Positions 48,557 to 56,709 of a DNA stretch of 64,000 nucleotides are shown here, in pieces; position 1 is the first letter of the stretch; every line of letters starts with the position of its first letter. Source of the stretch: Paraglaciecola sp. 20A4. GTDB taxonomy: Bacteria > Pseudomonadota > Gammaproteobacteria > Enterobacterales > Alteromonadaceae. The stretch is from NCBI RefSeq assembly GCF_011378905.1, contig NZ_WTPY01000003.1:62001-126000 (forward strand). Reading direction: 5' to 3'. A program made the translations under genes and the position numbers. A model generated the notes under the pieces. That model was not told where the DNA came from. It was given only the letters and a program-made list of their open reading frames with translations, and did not search any database.

Positions 48557-49525
48557 ATGTTGCAAGATAAATTTGGCCGTAGATTTCATTATCTACGGTT
48601 ATCGATAACCGATGTGTGCAATTTCAGTTGTGAGTATTGTTTGCCCGATGGTTACCAATGCGATACCGACCGCGATTTTCTGTCACTCAGTGAAATTAAA
48701 CACATTGCTAGTGCTTTTGCACATCTCGGCACCAGCAAAATTCGTATTACTGGCGGAGAGCCGTCTTTGCGCAAAGATCTACCGCAAATAATACGCGCCT
48801 GTGCCAGTACCCCAGGTATTAAACAAGTCGCTATGACAAGCAACGGCTATAAATTACCCGATCATATAGATAGCTGGGTCGAGGCTGGTCTCACTTCGCT
48901 TAATATTAGTATTGATAGTTTAGACCCTCGCATGTTTGCATCTATAACCGGTCACGATAAATTAGATGTCATTCTACGTGGCATTGACCGAGCCGTCGCG
49001 CTTGGGGTCACTGTTAAAGTTAACGCCGTATTAATGCGGCATTTTAACCAAAATGAACTAAAAACATTTCTAAAATGGATTGAGCACACGCCTATTACAT
49101 TACGCTTTATCGAGTTGATGCAAACGGGTGACAATCAATTATTTTTTGATAAAAACCATACCTCGGGTCAACCTATCAAAAAACAACTTATTGACGACGA
49201 TTGGCAGCAAATTGTTCGCGATAAAGCCGCCGGGCCGGCTCAAGAGTTTTCTCACCCTGATTATAAGGGCCGAATCGGCCTGATTATGCCTTATAGCAAA
49301 GACTTTTGTGCCACGTGTAATCGCCTGCGTATTTCAGCGTTAGGTAAATTGCATTTGTGCTTATTTAGCGACCAAGGACTTGATATACGTGAGTACATCA
49401 AGAATAACGATACCCAACGTTTGCAAGACGAATTGACTACCTTACTGGGCGACAAAAAGTCAACGCACTTTTTACATGATGGGTATACCGGAGCCACCAA
49501 GCATCTGGCGATGCTGGGTGGCTAG
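48557..49525 (+). CDS. moaA: GTP 3',8-cyclase MoaA
   Basis: Radical-SAM enzyme for the first step of molybdopterin synthesis, turning GTP into 3',8-cyclo-GTP. RLSITDVCNFSCEYCLPDGY holds the CxxxCxxC cluster, and the second cluster lies in FCATCNRLRISALGKLHLC. The double-glycine C-terminus (LAMLGG) is present. The ATG at 48557 gives 322 residues and starts MLQDKFGRRFHYLRL like E. coli MoaA; a GTG two codons upstream (48551) is an alternative. The longer frame to 48311 covers the riboswitch and is rejected. First gene of the mo(a/b/d) operon. Confidence 0.96.
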   Translation: MLQDKFGRRFHYLRLSITDVCNFSCEYCLPDGYQCDTDRDFLSLSEIKHIASAFAHLGTSKIRITGGEPSLRKDLPQIIRACASTPGIKQVAMTSNGYKLPDHIDSWVEAGLTSLNISIDSLDPRMFASITGHDKLDVILRGIDRAVALGVTVKVNAVLMRHFNQNELKTFLKWIEHTPITLRFIELMQTGDNQLFFDKNHTSGQPIKKQLIDDDWQQIVRDKAAGPAQEFSHPDYKGRIGLIMPYSKDFCATCNRLRISALGKLHLCLFSDQGLDIREYIKNNDTQRLQDELTTLLGDKKSTHFLHDGYTGATKHLAMLGG

Positions 49526-49571
49526 GACATACCCTAAACCTACAATACACAGTACATGGTGATGATTTAAC

Positions 49572-50192
49572 ATGGTTGTAGTTAGCGCTAGTAACACTGA
49601 TTATTCTACGTCAGTTAGCCTTCGTAATCCCCACGTGGTCGGTTTGGTATTGGCTGGCGGGCTATCATTAAGAATGGGACAAGATAAAAGTAAGTTACGT
49701 CTCAATCGTACTGGTAAGTCAATGCTTGAGCATGCTAAACAATTACTGCGGCATTCGGGTCTTAGTTGCGTGTTAGTTAGTGGCTCAGAAGTAGATCAAA
49801 TTCCAGATATTTATCCTAATAGCGGGCCATTAGCGGGGATCCATAGCGCATTTATCTTCGCACAGAATAATCACCCACAAGCAAAGAGTCTAATTGTTAT
49901 CCCTGTCGATATGCCTAATCTTAGGGCAGATACCTTGGGTATTTTACTCAACGCTGCATCGGGTTCGAACACGATAGTACATTTTAAAGACCTGAATCTT
50001 CCGCTATGTATACCACTGAAAAATAGCATTTTTGATTACTTAACAAGCACGCTTGAAGACACGAGCTCCTTATCCTTATACAACTTATTAAGCACTTTTT
50101 CGGCTAAGTCGATACCAGTGCCTTATGGTATTAGCCATCGGGAGTTTGATAATGTTAATTATCCCGCTCAATGGACTGAGTTGAATCGATAG
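49572..50192 (+). CDS. mobA: Molybdenum cofactor guanylyltransferase MobA
   Basis: Adds GMP to molybdenum cofactor to make the guanine-dinucleotide form used by DMSO-reductase-family enzymes. The 206 residues hold the nucleotide-binding signature GLVLAGGLSLRMGQDKSKL (about residues 24-42), followed by SGPLAGIHSAF and VIPVDMPNLRADT with the metal-binding Asp. The first 20 residues are variable and may include extra sequence before the real start. It follows moaA by 46 bases. Its presence implies that the cell uses bis-MGD enzymes such as nitrate or formate oxidoreductases, which are outside the window. Confidence 0.9.
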   Translation: MVVVSASNTDYSTSVSLRNPHVVGLVLAGGLSLRMGQDKSKLRLNRTGKSMLEHAKQLLRHSGLSCVLVSGSEVDQIPDIYPNSGPLAGIHSAFIFAQNNHPQAKSLIVIPVDMPNLRADTLGILLNAASGSNTIVHFKDLNLPLCIPLKNSIFDYLTSTLEDTSSLSLYNLLSTFSAKSIPVPYGISHREFDNVNYPAQWTELNR

Positions 50193-50296
50193 TCACTTTG
50201 TATATTTAAAGGAATGTGCTGTTCTTCTCGGTGTAATTGACTCAATCGGCAATAATTTAAATACGTCAACGATGACGCAAAATTTATGGAAAATTT

Positions 50297-50833
50297 ATGG
50301 AAAATTCTAAAATTGTATCTCTGAACATTGCTGTTTTAACAGTTTCAGATACGCGAGATGAAGATACAGATACGTCCGGGGCATATTTGGTTAATGTGCT
50401 TCAGGCTGAAGGACATAACCTTGTTGAGAAACGGATCGTAAAAGACGATAAATATCAGTTACGGGCGACCGTATCCAGTTGGATCGCGTCATCATATGTG
50501 CAAGTTGTGCTGGTAACGGGGGGGACAGGATTTACCGCGAGAGATACCACCCCTGAAGCGTTATCAGTTTTATTCGATAAAGAAATTGAAGGGTTTGGCG
50601 AGTTATTTCGTCATATCTCATATACCGAAATAGGCACCTCTACCGTTCAATCTCGTGCATTAGGCGGTATGGCAAATGGTACGGCTATTTTCTGTATGCC
50701 TGGTTCAACTGGGGCATGTCGCACGGCGTGGACCGGGATTTTACAACAACAACTAAACGCGACCCATAAGCCGTGTAATTTTATTGTGCATCTAAAAGAT
50801 ACCACTGCTTCACCTTGTGATAGTCGAGGTTAA
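50297..50833 (+). CDS. moaB: Molybdopterin adenylyltransferase MoaB
   Basis: MoaB/MogA-family protein (178 residues) that adenylates molybdopterin before metal insertion. LNIAVLTVSDTRDEDTDTSG is the N-terminal family signature, VVLVTGGTGFTARDTTPEAL the nucleotide-binding centre (about residues 72-91), and FCMPGSTGACRTAW the third motif. An 11-base tandem duplication (AAAATTTATGG twice) at 50279-50300 creates two ATG codons 11 bases apart in different frames; only the second (50297) opens this gene. No clear ribosome-binding site is seen. It is followed three bases later by moaC. Confidence 0.92.
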   Translation: MENSKIVSLNIAVLTVSDTRDEDTDTSGAYLVNVLQAEGHNLVEKRIVKDDKYQLRATVSSWIASSYVQVVLVTGGTGFTARDTTPEALSVLFDKEIEGFGELFRHISYTEIGTSTVQSRALGGMANGTAIFCMPGSTGACRTAWTGILQQQLNATHKPCNFIVHLKDTTASPCDSRG

Positions 50834-50836
50834 GCG

Positions 50837-51340
50837 ATGAGTGAAAACAAAATATTATCTCATGTCAATGAGCATGGTGAAGCCAACATGGTTGATGTGA
50901 CTGACAAAAACGTCACCCAACGAGTGGCCTACGCTAAAGGCCGAGTCAATATGTCAGCACAAACGTTGGCTTTGATAAACAGTAAGCAACATGCGAAGGG
51001 CGACGTCTTTGCCGTGGCACGTATAGCAGGTATTCAAGGCGCTAAAAAATGTAGCGACTTGATCCCATTATGCCATCCATTAATGCTGACGAAAGTGCAA
51101 ATTGATTTTGCAACACTTGAGGATGGCTGCGGTATAGAAATTACGGCTATGTGTAAACTTACGGGTCAAACAGGCGTGGAAATGGAAGCATTGACGGCTG
51201 TTTCTGTTGCGGCGTTAACGCTTTTTGATATGTGTAAAGCGATTGACCCTAGTATGGTCATCGGAGGAATAGAGGTGACGGAAAAACGTGGCGGAAAAAC
51301 CGGTCATTGGCAACGAAGCGCGGGGCACTCAAATGATTAA
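50837..51340 (+). CDS. moaC: Cyclic pyranopterin monophosphate synthase MoaC
   Basis: Acts with MoaA to produce cyclic pyranopterin monophosphate. The 167 residues carry the family motifs [19 protein letters not shown] (N-terminal), [18 protein letters not shown] (active-site His and Lys, about residues 71-88), [26 protein letters not shown] (about 114) and the C-terminal [13 protein letters not shown] with the catalytic Lys. The stop overlaps the moaD start (ATGATTAA), and moaB ends three bases upstream. Confidence 0.97.
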   Translation: MSENKILSHVNEHGEANMVDVTDKNVTQRVAYAKGRVNMSAQTLALINSKQHAKGDVFAVARIAGIQGAKKCSDLIPLCHPLMLTKVQIDFATLEDGCGIEITAMCKLTGQTGVEMEALTAVSVAALTLFDMCKAIDPSMVIGGIEVTEKRGGKTGHWQRSAGHSND

Positions 51341-51575
51341 TGTACTATTTTTTGGTCAATTAAGAGAACAACTCAACACTGATAAGTTGTCCTTGGATAC
51401 TGTTTCCAATGTCAAAGCGTTGAAAATAGTATTGGCTCAGCGTGGTGTGATTTGGCGAGATATTTTGGCCAGTGATTCAACCTTAGTCGCTGTTAATCAA
51501 ATAATATCAAACGAGGAGACGACTCTTTGCGATGGTGACGAAATTGCCTTCTTTCCTCCGGTAACAGGAGGATAG
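51333..51575 (+). CDS. moaD: Molybdopterin synthase sulfur carrier subunit MoaD
   Basis: Small ubiquitin-like protein whose C-terminal Gly-Gly is thiocarboxylated and donates sulfur to the pterin. The ATG at 51333 gives 80 residues, starting [14 protein letters not shown] and ending AFFPPVTGG, the diagnostic tail. The longer open frame beginning at 51288 lies inside moaC and is rejected. It overlaps moaC by eight bases and precedes moaE by three, so synthesis of the two synthase subunits is coupled. The adenylating enzyme MoeB is not in the window. Confidence 0.94.
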   Translation: MINVLFFGQLREQLNTDKLSLDTVSNVKALKIVLAQRGVIWRDILASDSTLVAVNQIISNEETTLCDGDEIAFFPPVTGG

Positions 51576-51578
51576 GGC

Positions 51579-52037
51579 ATGCTCGATACGATTGAAGTGC
51601 AAAACGAAGATTTTGATATGAGTGCGCTTTACAATGCCCTTCGGCATAACAACACCAGTAACGGTGCTATCGTGACATTTACTGGATTAGTGCGAGATTT
51701 CAATCAAGGCCATAACGTCGGCGAGTTATTTTTAGAGCATTATCCGGCAATGACAAAAATAAGCTTAACCAATATTGTTGCCCAAGCACGACAACGATGG
51801 ACTCTAGGCAGAATTAGCGTCATACACAGAATCGGACGGTTAACCCAAGGTGATCAAATCGTCTTTGTAGGGGTTACATCGGCGCATCGCAAAGATGCAT
51901 TTGATGGTGCGCAATTCATTATGGATTTTTTAAAGGCAGAGGCGCCTTTTTGGAAACGAGAAACAACGGAGCAAGGTCCCAGATGGGTCGAAGCAAATTC
52001 TGATGACAGTAAAGCTCTTACAAAGTGGGAGCGTTAA
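51579..52037 (+). CDS. moaE: Molybdopterin synthase catalytic subunit MoaE
   Basis: Large subunit of molybdopterin synthase, pairing with MoaD to insert the two dithiolene sulfurs. The 152 residues include GAIVTFTGLVRDFNQG (N-terminal), LEHYPAMT, IHRIGRLTQGDQIVFVGVTSAHR (about residues 85-107) and MDFLKAEAPFWKRE with the catalytic Lys. GGAGG overlaps the end of moaD and serves as a strong ribosome-binding site. The stop codon shares one base with the modA ATG. Confidence 0.96.
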   Translation: MLDTIEVQNEDFDMSALYNALRHNNTSNGAIVTFTGLVRDFNQGHNVGELFLEHYPAMTKISLTNIVAQARQRWTLGRISVIHRIGRLTQGDQIVFVGVTSAHRKDAFDGAQFIMDFLKAEAPFWKRETTEQGPRWVEANSDDSKALTKWER

Positions 52038-52831
52038 TGGTTAAAGTCATTACTATCGCTATGCTTTTAAATGGGCTATTCATAGCTTTTTCAGCCCATG
52101 CTCAAGTGAAGGTAGCAGTTGCCGCTAACTTTAAACCCACCTTGATGTTGATTATTGACGCATATAATAAGCAGCAGACGAATACTGATATTCAGGTATC
52201 CGCAGCGTCGACAGGTATCTTGTATGCTCAAATAGCGCGAGGGGCTCCATTTGATATATTTTTATCCGCTGATAGTGTACGGCCCAAAACATTAGAAAAT
52301 AACGGTAGAGTAGTACAAGGGACGCGCAAAACGTACGCCCTTGGTCAATTGGTACTATGGATGAAAGGATACTCTGCAGTTAATGCCCAAAGTCTCAGTT
52401 TACTCAGTGGAAAATTAGCGATGGCAAATCCCAAATTAGCCCCCTTTGGCGTAGCGGCCAAACAAACTTTACATAAATTGGGATTATTTGCGCAATTAAG
52501 AAGTCAAATTGTTATGGGAAATAGTGTTGCTCAAGTGGCGCAATACGTCGAAACGGGGGCTTCTAATGCCGGATTCGTTGCGCTAAGCCAGGTACTAAAT
52601 CAACACACTAGCGATAAAGATTACTGGTTAGTTCCCAGCGATTTATATTCCCCGATAGACCAACAAATTGTGATGATTAAACACCCTAACCGTGATAAAA
52701 AAACCAGCCAGCAGGTAATCGACTTTTACCAATTTATTTTAAGCGCTCCAAGCCAACAAATTATAATGAATAACGGCTACCTAAACGCACAGATGCCGTT
52801 AATTCCACTGGTAAGCCCGAGTGTTCAATAG
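52037..52831 (+). CDS. modA: Molybdate-binding periplasmic protein ModA
   Basis: Substrate-binding protein of the molybdate/tungstate ABC importer. From the ATG at 52037 it has 264 residues with a signal peptide ending SAHAQ (about residue 22). KVAVAANFKPTLMLI opens the mature protein, and the oxyanion-binding residues fit the ModA pattern: AASTGILYAQIARGAPFDIFLSADS (about 55-80), with a downstream GNSVAQVAQYVETGASNAGFVALSQ. An earlier GTG at 52025 is rejected because it cuts into moaE without a ribosome-binding site. The ATG overlaps the moaE stop by one base; modB begins before modA ends. Confidence 0.93.
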   Translation: MVKVITIAMLLNGLFIAFSAHAQVKVAVAANFKPTLMLIIDAYNKQQTNTDIQVSAASTGILYAQIARGAPFDIFLSADSVRPKTLENNGRVVQGTRKTYALGQLVLWMKGYSAVNAQSLSLLSGKLAMANPKLAPFGVAAKQTLHKLGLFAQLRSQIVMGNSVAQVAQYVETGASNAGFVALSQVLNQHTSDKDYWLVPSDLYSPIDQQIVMIKHPNRDKKTSQQVIDFYQFILSAPSQQIIMNNGYLNAQMPLIPLVSPSVQ

Positions 52832-53504
52832 TTTACTAACGAATGAAATTTGGTTAGCAACGTTACTCACGTTCAAACTAGCAACGTTCACAACCTTAAT
52901 ATTGTTAATCATGACTATTCCCTTAGGTTGGTGGATGAGTCAGTCTAAAAGTAGACTCAAACCAATCATCGAAGCTTGCATCACATTACCATTGATTCTT
53001 CCACCCACGGTACTCGGTTTTTACCTGTTAGTTTTGTTTTCTCCCCAGAACCCAGTGGGACACGCTTGGTTATCTGTATTTGATTCTTCCTTAGTATTTT
53101 CGTTTTATGGCTTACTGTTTGGCTCAATTATCTATAGTTTGCCTTTTATGGTTCAACCTATTCGTGACGCGTTTTTGAAGATTGATCGCGATTTGCTCGA
53201 TGCCAGCAATACCCTAGGCGCGAGTTTTATACAGACGTTTCGCTATGTCGTTCTGCCATTAAGCAAACATGGTATTACAACAGGCTGCATACTTGCCTTT
53301 GCCCACACAGTGGGGGAGTTTGGGGTTGTGTTGCTTATTGGCGGAAATATTGAAAGTGAAACACGCGTGTTGTCCATTTTGCTCTACGATTTAATAGAAA
53401 CAAACCAGATGGATTCTGCTAACCAAGTGGCGCTTGCGCTTGTTGGGTTTGCATTTTTTGTTCTGTTTTCATTAAGCATGCTCAAGCGCAGAGTTAAAAT
53501 TTAA
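52821..53504 (+). CDS. modB: Molybdate ABC transporter permease ModB
   Basis: Inner-membrane permease (227 residues, about five helices) of the molybdate importer. The EAA loop that contacts the ATPase reads LDASNTLGASFIQTFRYVVLPLSKHG (about residues 130-155), and LPLILPPTVLGFYLL is typical of ModB/CysT permeases. The start is GTG inside the end of modA (11-base overlap). The gene is full length, yet no modC ATPase follows; the next gene encodes an unrelated DUF1223 protein. The importer therefore needs an ATPase encoded elsewhere. Confidence 0.92.
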   Translation: MFNSLLTNEIWLATLLTFKLATFTTLILLIMTIPLGWWMSQSKSRLKPIIEACITLPLILPPTVLGFYLLVLFSPQNPVGHAWLSVFDSSLVFSFYGLLFGSIIYSLPFMVQPIRDAFLKIDRDLLDASNTLGASFIQTFRYVVLPLSKHGITTGCILAFAHTVGEFGVVLLIGGNIESETRVLSILLYDLIETNQMDSANQVALALVGFAFFVLFSLSMLKRRVKI

Positions 53505-53573
53505 ACATCTCGTGATATTTATGTGAATTCCTTCCTTAACAATGAATACTTTCGTTTATAAGGAATTTTGTCT

Positions 53574-54353
53574 ATGTCACGTATAACCATTAGTGGATTG
53601 TGTTTTATATTGTTAACTGGCACTGTTAATTCAGCACCAACTTCCATTAAAAATACAGTGCATTTTAGTTCCAAAAATCTACAAAGTAGGCTATTGGAAG
53701 TATACTCATCACAAGGCTGCAGTAGTTGCCCTCCTGCGCAAAGTTGGATAAACAACTTTGAGAATGACCCTGGGTTATGGCGATCGGTTGTGCCTGTGGT
53801 CTTTCACGTTGATTATTGGGATGGCTTAGGTTGGAACGACCGATTTGCTTCAAAGGCGTTCAGTCAGCGTCAGCAGGAATATAAACGTCAGGGGAATGTA
53901 AATTCGGTTTACACTCCAGGCTTTATCTTTGAGGGCCGTGAATGGACGGGTTGGTTCAATGCTAAAAAGCTACCACAAAACGCCCCACATAATATTGGTC
54001 AGTTAGACATTAGTGTTCACAATAGTAAACTTGAATTTAACTATTCTGTTGACACTCATGATAGTCAAAGATCACAGCTACATTTACTTACTTATAATGT
54101 TGCCTTATTGGGTGTAGGCATCAATACGCGGGTTAAAAGCGGTGAGAACGCAGGCAAAAATCTAACCGAAAGCTTTATTGTGCTACAGCACCAACAGGGG
54201 AAATATATTGAGGGCCAATCTTTGAATATTAACTTGCAAAACAATCATGCTCAAGCGAAGCGCTTTGCAATTGCAGCCTGGGTGAGCGATAGGTCGATGA
54301 CACCATTGCAGGTTGTTGGTGGAGAATTGCCATCAAGTTTTAGGCTCAATTAG
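53574..54353 (+). CDS. Secreted DUF1223 thioredoxin-like protein
   Basis: A 259-residue protein with a signal peptide (MSRITISGLCFILLTGTVNS), then LLEVYSSQGCSSCPPAQSWI, a CxxC motif at the start of a thioredoxin-like fold that defines DUF1223, and VPVVFHVDYWDGLGWNDRF. It is probably periplasmic. The biological role of DUF1223 is unknown; a redox or metal function is suggested by the CSSC motif. The ATG at 53574 is preferred over a TTG at 53568 because AAGGA lies nine bases upstream of the ATG. It is 69 bases after modB and could be read through from the molybdenum operon. Confidence 0.85.
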   Translation: MSRITISGLCFILLTGTVNSAPTSIKNTVHFSSKNLQSRLLEVYSSQGCSSCPPAQSWINNFENDPGLWRSVVPVVFHVDYWDGLGWNDRFASKAFSQRQQEYKRQGNVNSVYTPGFIFEGREWTGWFNAKKLPQNAPHNIGQLDISVHNSKLEFNYSVDTHDSQRSQLHLLTYNVALLGVGINTRVKSGENAGKNLTESFIVLQHQQGKYIEGQSLNINLQNNHAQAKRFAIAAWVSDRSMTPLQVVGGELPSSFRLN

Positions 54354-54422
54354 CGGTTACTTTATCAAGATAAAAACTGGCAAAGGCTGTTGGCAGTTAT
54401 TATCTTGAGTATCACGATTTAA

Positions 54423-54845
54423 TTAGTCGTCGTTACCACAATCATCTTGGCACTCACCATAGAGATAAAGACTATGGTGGATTAAGGTCATTTTATGACG
54501 CTTAGCGACCTCTTCTTGGCGTTTTTCAATAACCTCATCTTCAAACTCAACTACTTTTCCACAATTCAAACAAACTAAGTGGTCGTGGTGTTTTTTATGG
54601 CTGATTTCAAATACTGATTTTCCACCTTCAAAATGATGGCGATTTAAGATACCAGCGTCATCAAATTGATTTAATACGCGGTAAACTGTAGCAAGGCCGA
54701 TTTCTTCATCTTGCTCAATTAGAATTTTGTAGACATCTTCAGCGCTGATATGTTGATTTTTCGGATCTTGTAAAATTTCAAGAATTTTTAATCGGGGCAG
54801 GGTGACTTTTAATCCCGCTTTTTTGAGTTCTTTGTTTTGGTCCAT
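54423..54845 (-). CDS. fur: Ferric uptake regulator Fur
   Basis: Iron-responsive repressor (140 residues). The winged-helix domain includes LPRLKILEILQDPKNQHISAED and IGLATVYRVLNQFDDAGIL with the DNA-recognition helix, and the dimer/metal domain includes the His cluster KKHHDHLVCLNCGKVVEF with the CxxC zinc site and a second pair in GECQDDCGNDD. Such complete metal sites indicate a functional Fur. It is transcribed away from the DUF1223 gene and toward the same direction as fldA, which lies about 220 bases upstream and is a common Fur neighbour. Confidence 0.97.
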   Translation of the reverse strand: MDQNKELKKAGLKVTLPRLKILEILQDPKNQHISAEDVYKILIEQDEEIGLATVYRVLNQFDDAGILNRHHFEGGKSVFEISHKKHHDHLVCLNCGKVVEFEDEVIEKRQEEVAKRHKMTLIHHSLYLYGECQDDCGNDD

Positions 54846-55018
54846 GGATCCAACTTAACATTTGATGTAAACAATTTAATCTTGAACTGTACCGATTATA
54901 ACGTCGGTTATCCAGTCATATCACTGTTTACTAAATTAACAGTTCATTAAAATGGCGTTTAAGCTTATGACTTTGATTAAAGCAAAGCTGCCACCCCATT
55001 TTCTTTCAACGTTCACAT

Positions 55019-55040
55019 AAAAAAGGAGCTTACGCTCCTT
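55019..55040 (-). terminator. Intrinsic terminator after fldA
   Basis: On the minus strand AAGGAGCG, a TAAG-like turn, then CTCCTT with a T run (stem AAGGAGC / GCTCCTT) lies about 28 bases after the fldA stop. It separates fldA from fur transcription. Confidence 0.82.
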
Positions 55041-55067
55041 AGTATTTAAAGGTGTACACTGAAAAAC

Positions 55068-55592
55068 TTATTGTAGTTCAGCTAAGCACATTTCTTCGTG
55101 TATCTGTTTGCACCAACTTTTCACGCGACTTTCTGTCAGCTCTGGTTGACGATCTTCGTCAATGCCTAAGCCCACGAAGTGTTCGTCGTCAGCCATCCCT
55201 TTGGACGCCTCGAAATCGTAACCTTCAGTTGACCATTGGCCTATCAAAATAGCACCTTTAGCTTCAACGATATCGCGGATCATGCCCATTGCATCTAAGA
55301 AATATTCTGCATAGTCCTCTTGGTCACCGCAACCGAATATGGCGACTAATTTATCGGCGAAGTCTATCTCTTCAAGTTCAGGGAAAAAGTCATCCCAATC
55401 ACACTGCGCTTCGCCGTAATACCAAGTTGGAATACCGAACATCAGCAAATCAAACTCAGCAATATCTTCTTTACTGCTTTTTGCTATATCGTGTATTTCG
55501 ATCAGGCCTTTGCCCAATTCTTTTTGGATCATCTTCGCAATATGCTCAGTGTTACCCGTGTCACTACCAAAAAATAGGCCTACGCTCGCCAT
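55068..55592 (-). CDS. fldA: Flavodoxin (long chain)
   Basis: Low-potential electron carrier with FMN (174 residues). GLFFGSDTGNTEHIAKMIQ is the FMN phosphate-binding loop (TGNT), IPTWYYGEAQCDWDDF and FGCGDQEDYAEYFLDAMG are the aromatic and second flavin-contacting loops. Long-chain form, like E. coli FldA. It supplies electrons to radical-SAM and other activating enzymes. It lies between fur and a DUF2788 gene, all on the minus strand. Confidence 0.97.
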   Translation of the reverse strand: MASVGLFFGSDTGNTEHIAKMIQKELGKGLIEIHDIAKSSKEDIAEFDLLMFGIPTWYYGEAQCDWDDFFPELEEIDFADKLVAIFGCGDQEDYAEYFLDAMGMIRDIVEAKGAILIGQWSTEGYDFEASKGMADDEHFVGLGIDEDRQPELTESRVKSWCKQIHEEMCLAELQ

Positions 55593-55646
55593 TGTGTGGG
55601 ATACCTCAAAATCTAGTTAAACATGTCTGGTAAGTTACCAGTGCCA

Positions 55647-55859
55647 TTAATTAGCTTGCCAAAAATACTGCACAACACCTTTAAAAACAAAACCAGCTGC
55701 GCCTAAAAACAAAACTAAATAAACAACAACTCTGCCTATCAAAGGCACGTTATTTTTTTTCAAAACATCATGTACCGCAAAGCCCATGAGTAAGAATAAA
55801 CCCACCAACGCCAAATCTAAGGCAATGGCTTCAATTTGTTCATAATATTCACTTAACAT
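55647..55859 (-). CDS. DUF2788 membrane protein
   Basis: A 70-residue protein with two predicted membrane helices (about residues 15-32 and 42-62) and the motif MGFAVHDVLKKNNVPLIGR between them. This matches DUF2788, a small family that sits between fldA and ybfF in many gammaproteobacteria. Function is unknown. It ends 54 bases before fldA and begins 61 bases after ybfF. Confidence 0.82.
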   Translation of the reverse strand: MLSEYYEQIEAIALDLALVGLFLLMGFAVHDVLKKNNVPLIGRVVVYLVLFLGAAGFVFKGVVQYFWQAN

Positions 55860-55920
55860 GAGAACTCGCTACATTTCATTGCGGGGCTACTTTAACATAT
55901 TGAGCCAAGGTTGAAAAAAA

Positions 55921-56709
55921 CTAATTTCGTAAAAATGTGCGTATATGTTTCGCACATTCGGCAGGTTTCTCTGCGTGTAACCAATGGCCAGCTCCTTGTA
56001 CAACTCTTACACGACTCTTAGGAAATAGCGCGATAGTGTGTTTAGTGTATTGAGGCTGAAGGTAATCGGATAATTCCCCCTTCAAAAACATCACCGGTTT
56101 GTTATAGCTATGCTCGATATTCAATGCTTCGGATAGCAGTGAGTAGTCGCGATAGAGTAAATCGAGATTAAAGCGCCAATGCCAGCTTTGTGTTTTATTG
56201 TCTTGATATAAACTTTTTAATAAAAATTGCCGTACCGAAGGCTCAGTAATATATTCGGCCATTATATTGTTAGCTTCTTTTCGTTCGGTTATTTGTTGTA
56301 GATTAACGTTCAGCAAAGCATTAAATACGCTTTTGTGGCGCGGAGTATAAGCAACTGGTGCAATATCGAGCACGACAAGGGCTTCAACGAGGTTTTCATT
56401 CGTCAATGCAATTTGCATCGCAACTTTGCCACCAAGCGAATGCCCAACGATAGTCGCTTTAGATATACTCAATTTGTTCAACAAGTAAATAATTGATTCT
56501 GCATACTGTTCAAAGCTAAATCGGCTAGAGCGCTGGGATTTTCCGTGATCAGGTAAATCTATTGAAACAATATTGAAGTCAGAACTTAACTCACGGCGAA
56601 GCATAGCAAGATTATCTAAGCTGCCAAATAGGCCATGAATTAATAAAATCCACGGCTGACTTTCATCGCTTGAATCAATTCTGTAATTGATATCTAGTAT
56701 AGAAATAAT
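55921..56709 (-). CDS. ybfF: Alpha/beta hydrolase YbfF with an apparent ATT start
   Basis: Esterase of the YbfF group. GHSLGGKVAMQ holds the nucleophile Ser and GAGHWLHAEKPAE the catalytic His, very like E. coli YbfF. The first ATG (56604) would lack the oxyanion segment, but the frame continues upstream and encodes WILLIHGLFGSLDNLAM, which aligns with the E. coli N-terminus. From the stop at 56716-56718 to that ATG there is no ATG, GTG or TTG; there are two ATT codons (56709 and 56706), preceded by TAGGGG. Starting at 56709 gives 262 residues, against 254 in E. coli. A non-canonical AUU start or a start-codon mutation are the two readings. Substrate is unknown (short acyl-CoA-type esterase activity reported for the family). 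Confidence 0.82.
   Translation of the reverse strand: MISILDINYRIDSSDESQPWILLIHGLFGSLDNLAMLRRELSSDFNIVSIDLPDHGKSQRSSRFSFEQYAESIIYLLNKLSISKATIVGHSLGGKVAMQIALTNENLVEALVVLDIAPVAYTPRHKSVFNALLNVNLQQITERKEANNIMAEYITEPSVRQFLLKSLYQDNKTQSWHWRFNLDLLYRDYSLLSEALNIEHSYNKPVMFLKGELSDYLQPQYTKHTIALFPKSRVRVVQGAGHWLHAEKPAECAKHIRTFLRN

Noticed and set aside
53505-53573. A remnant of modC after modB
   Set aside because: Only 69 bases separate modB from the DUF1223 gene, and they contain no Walker or ABC signature fragment.
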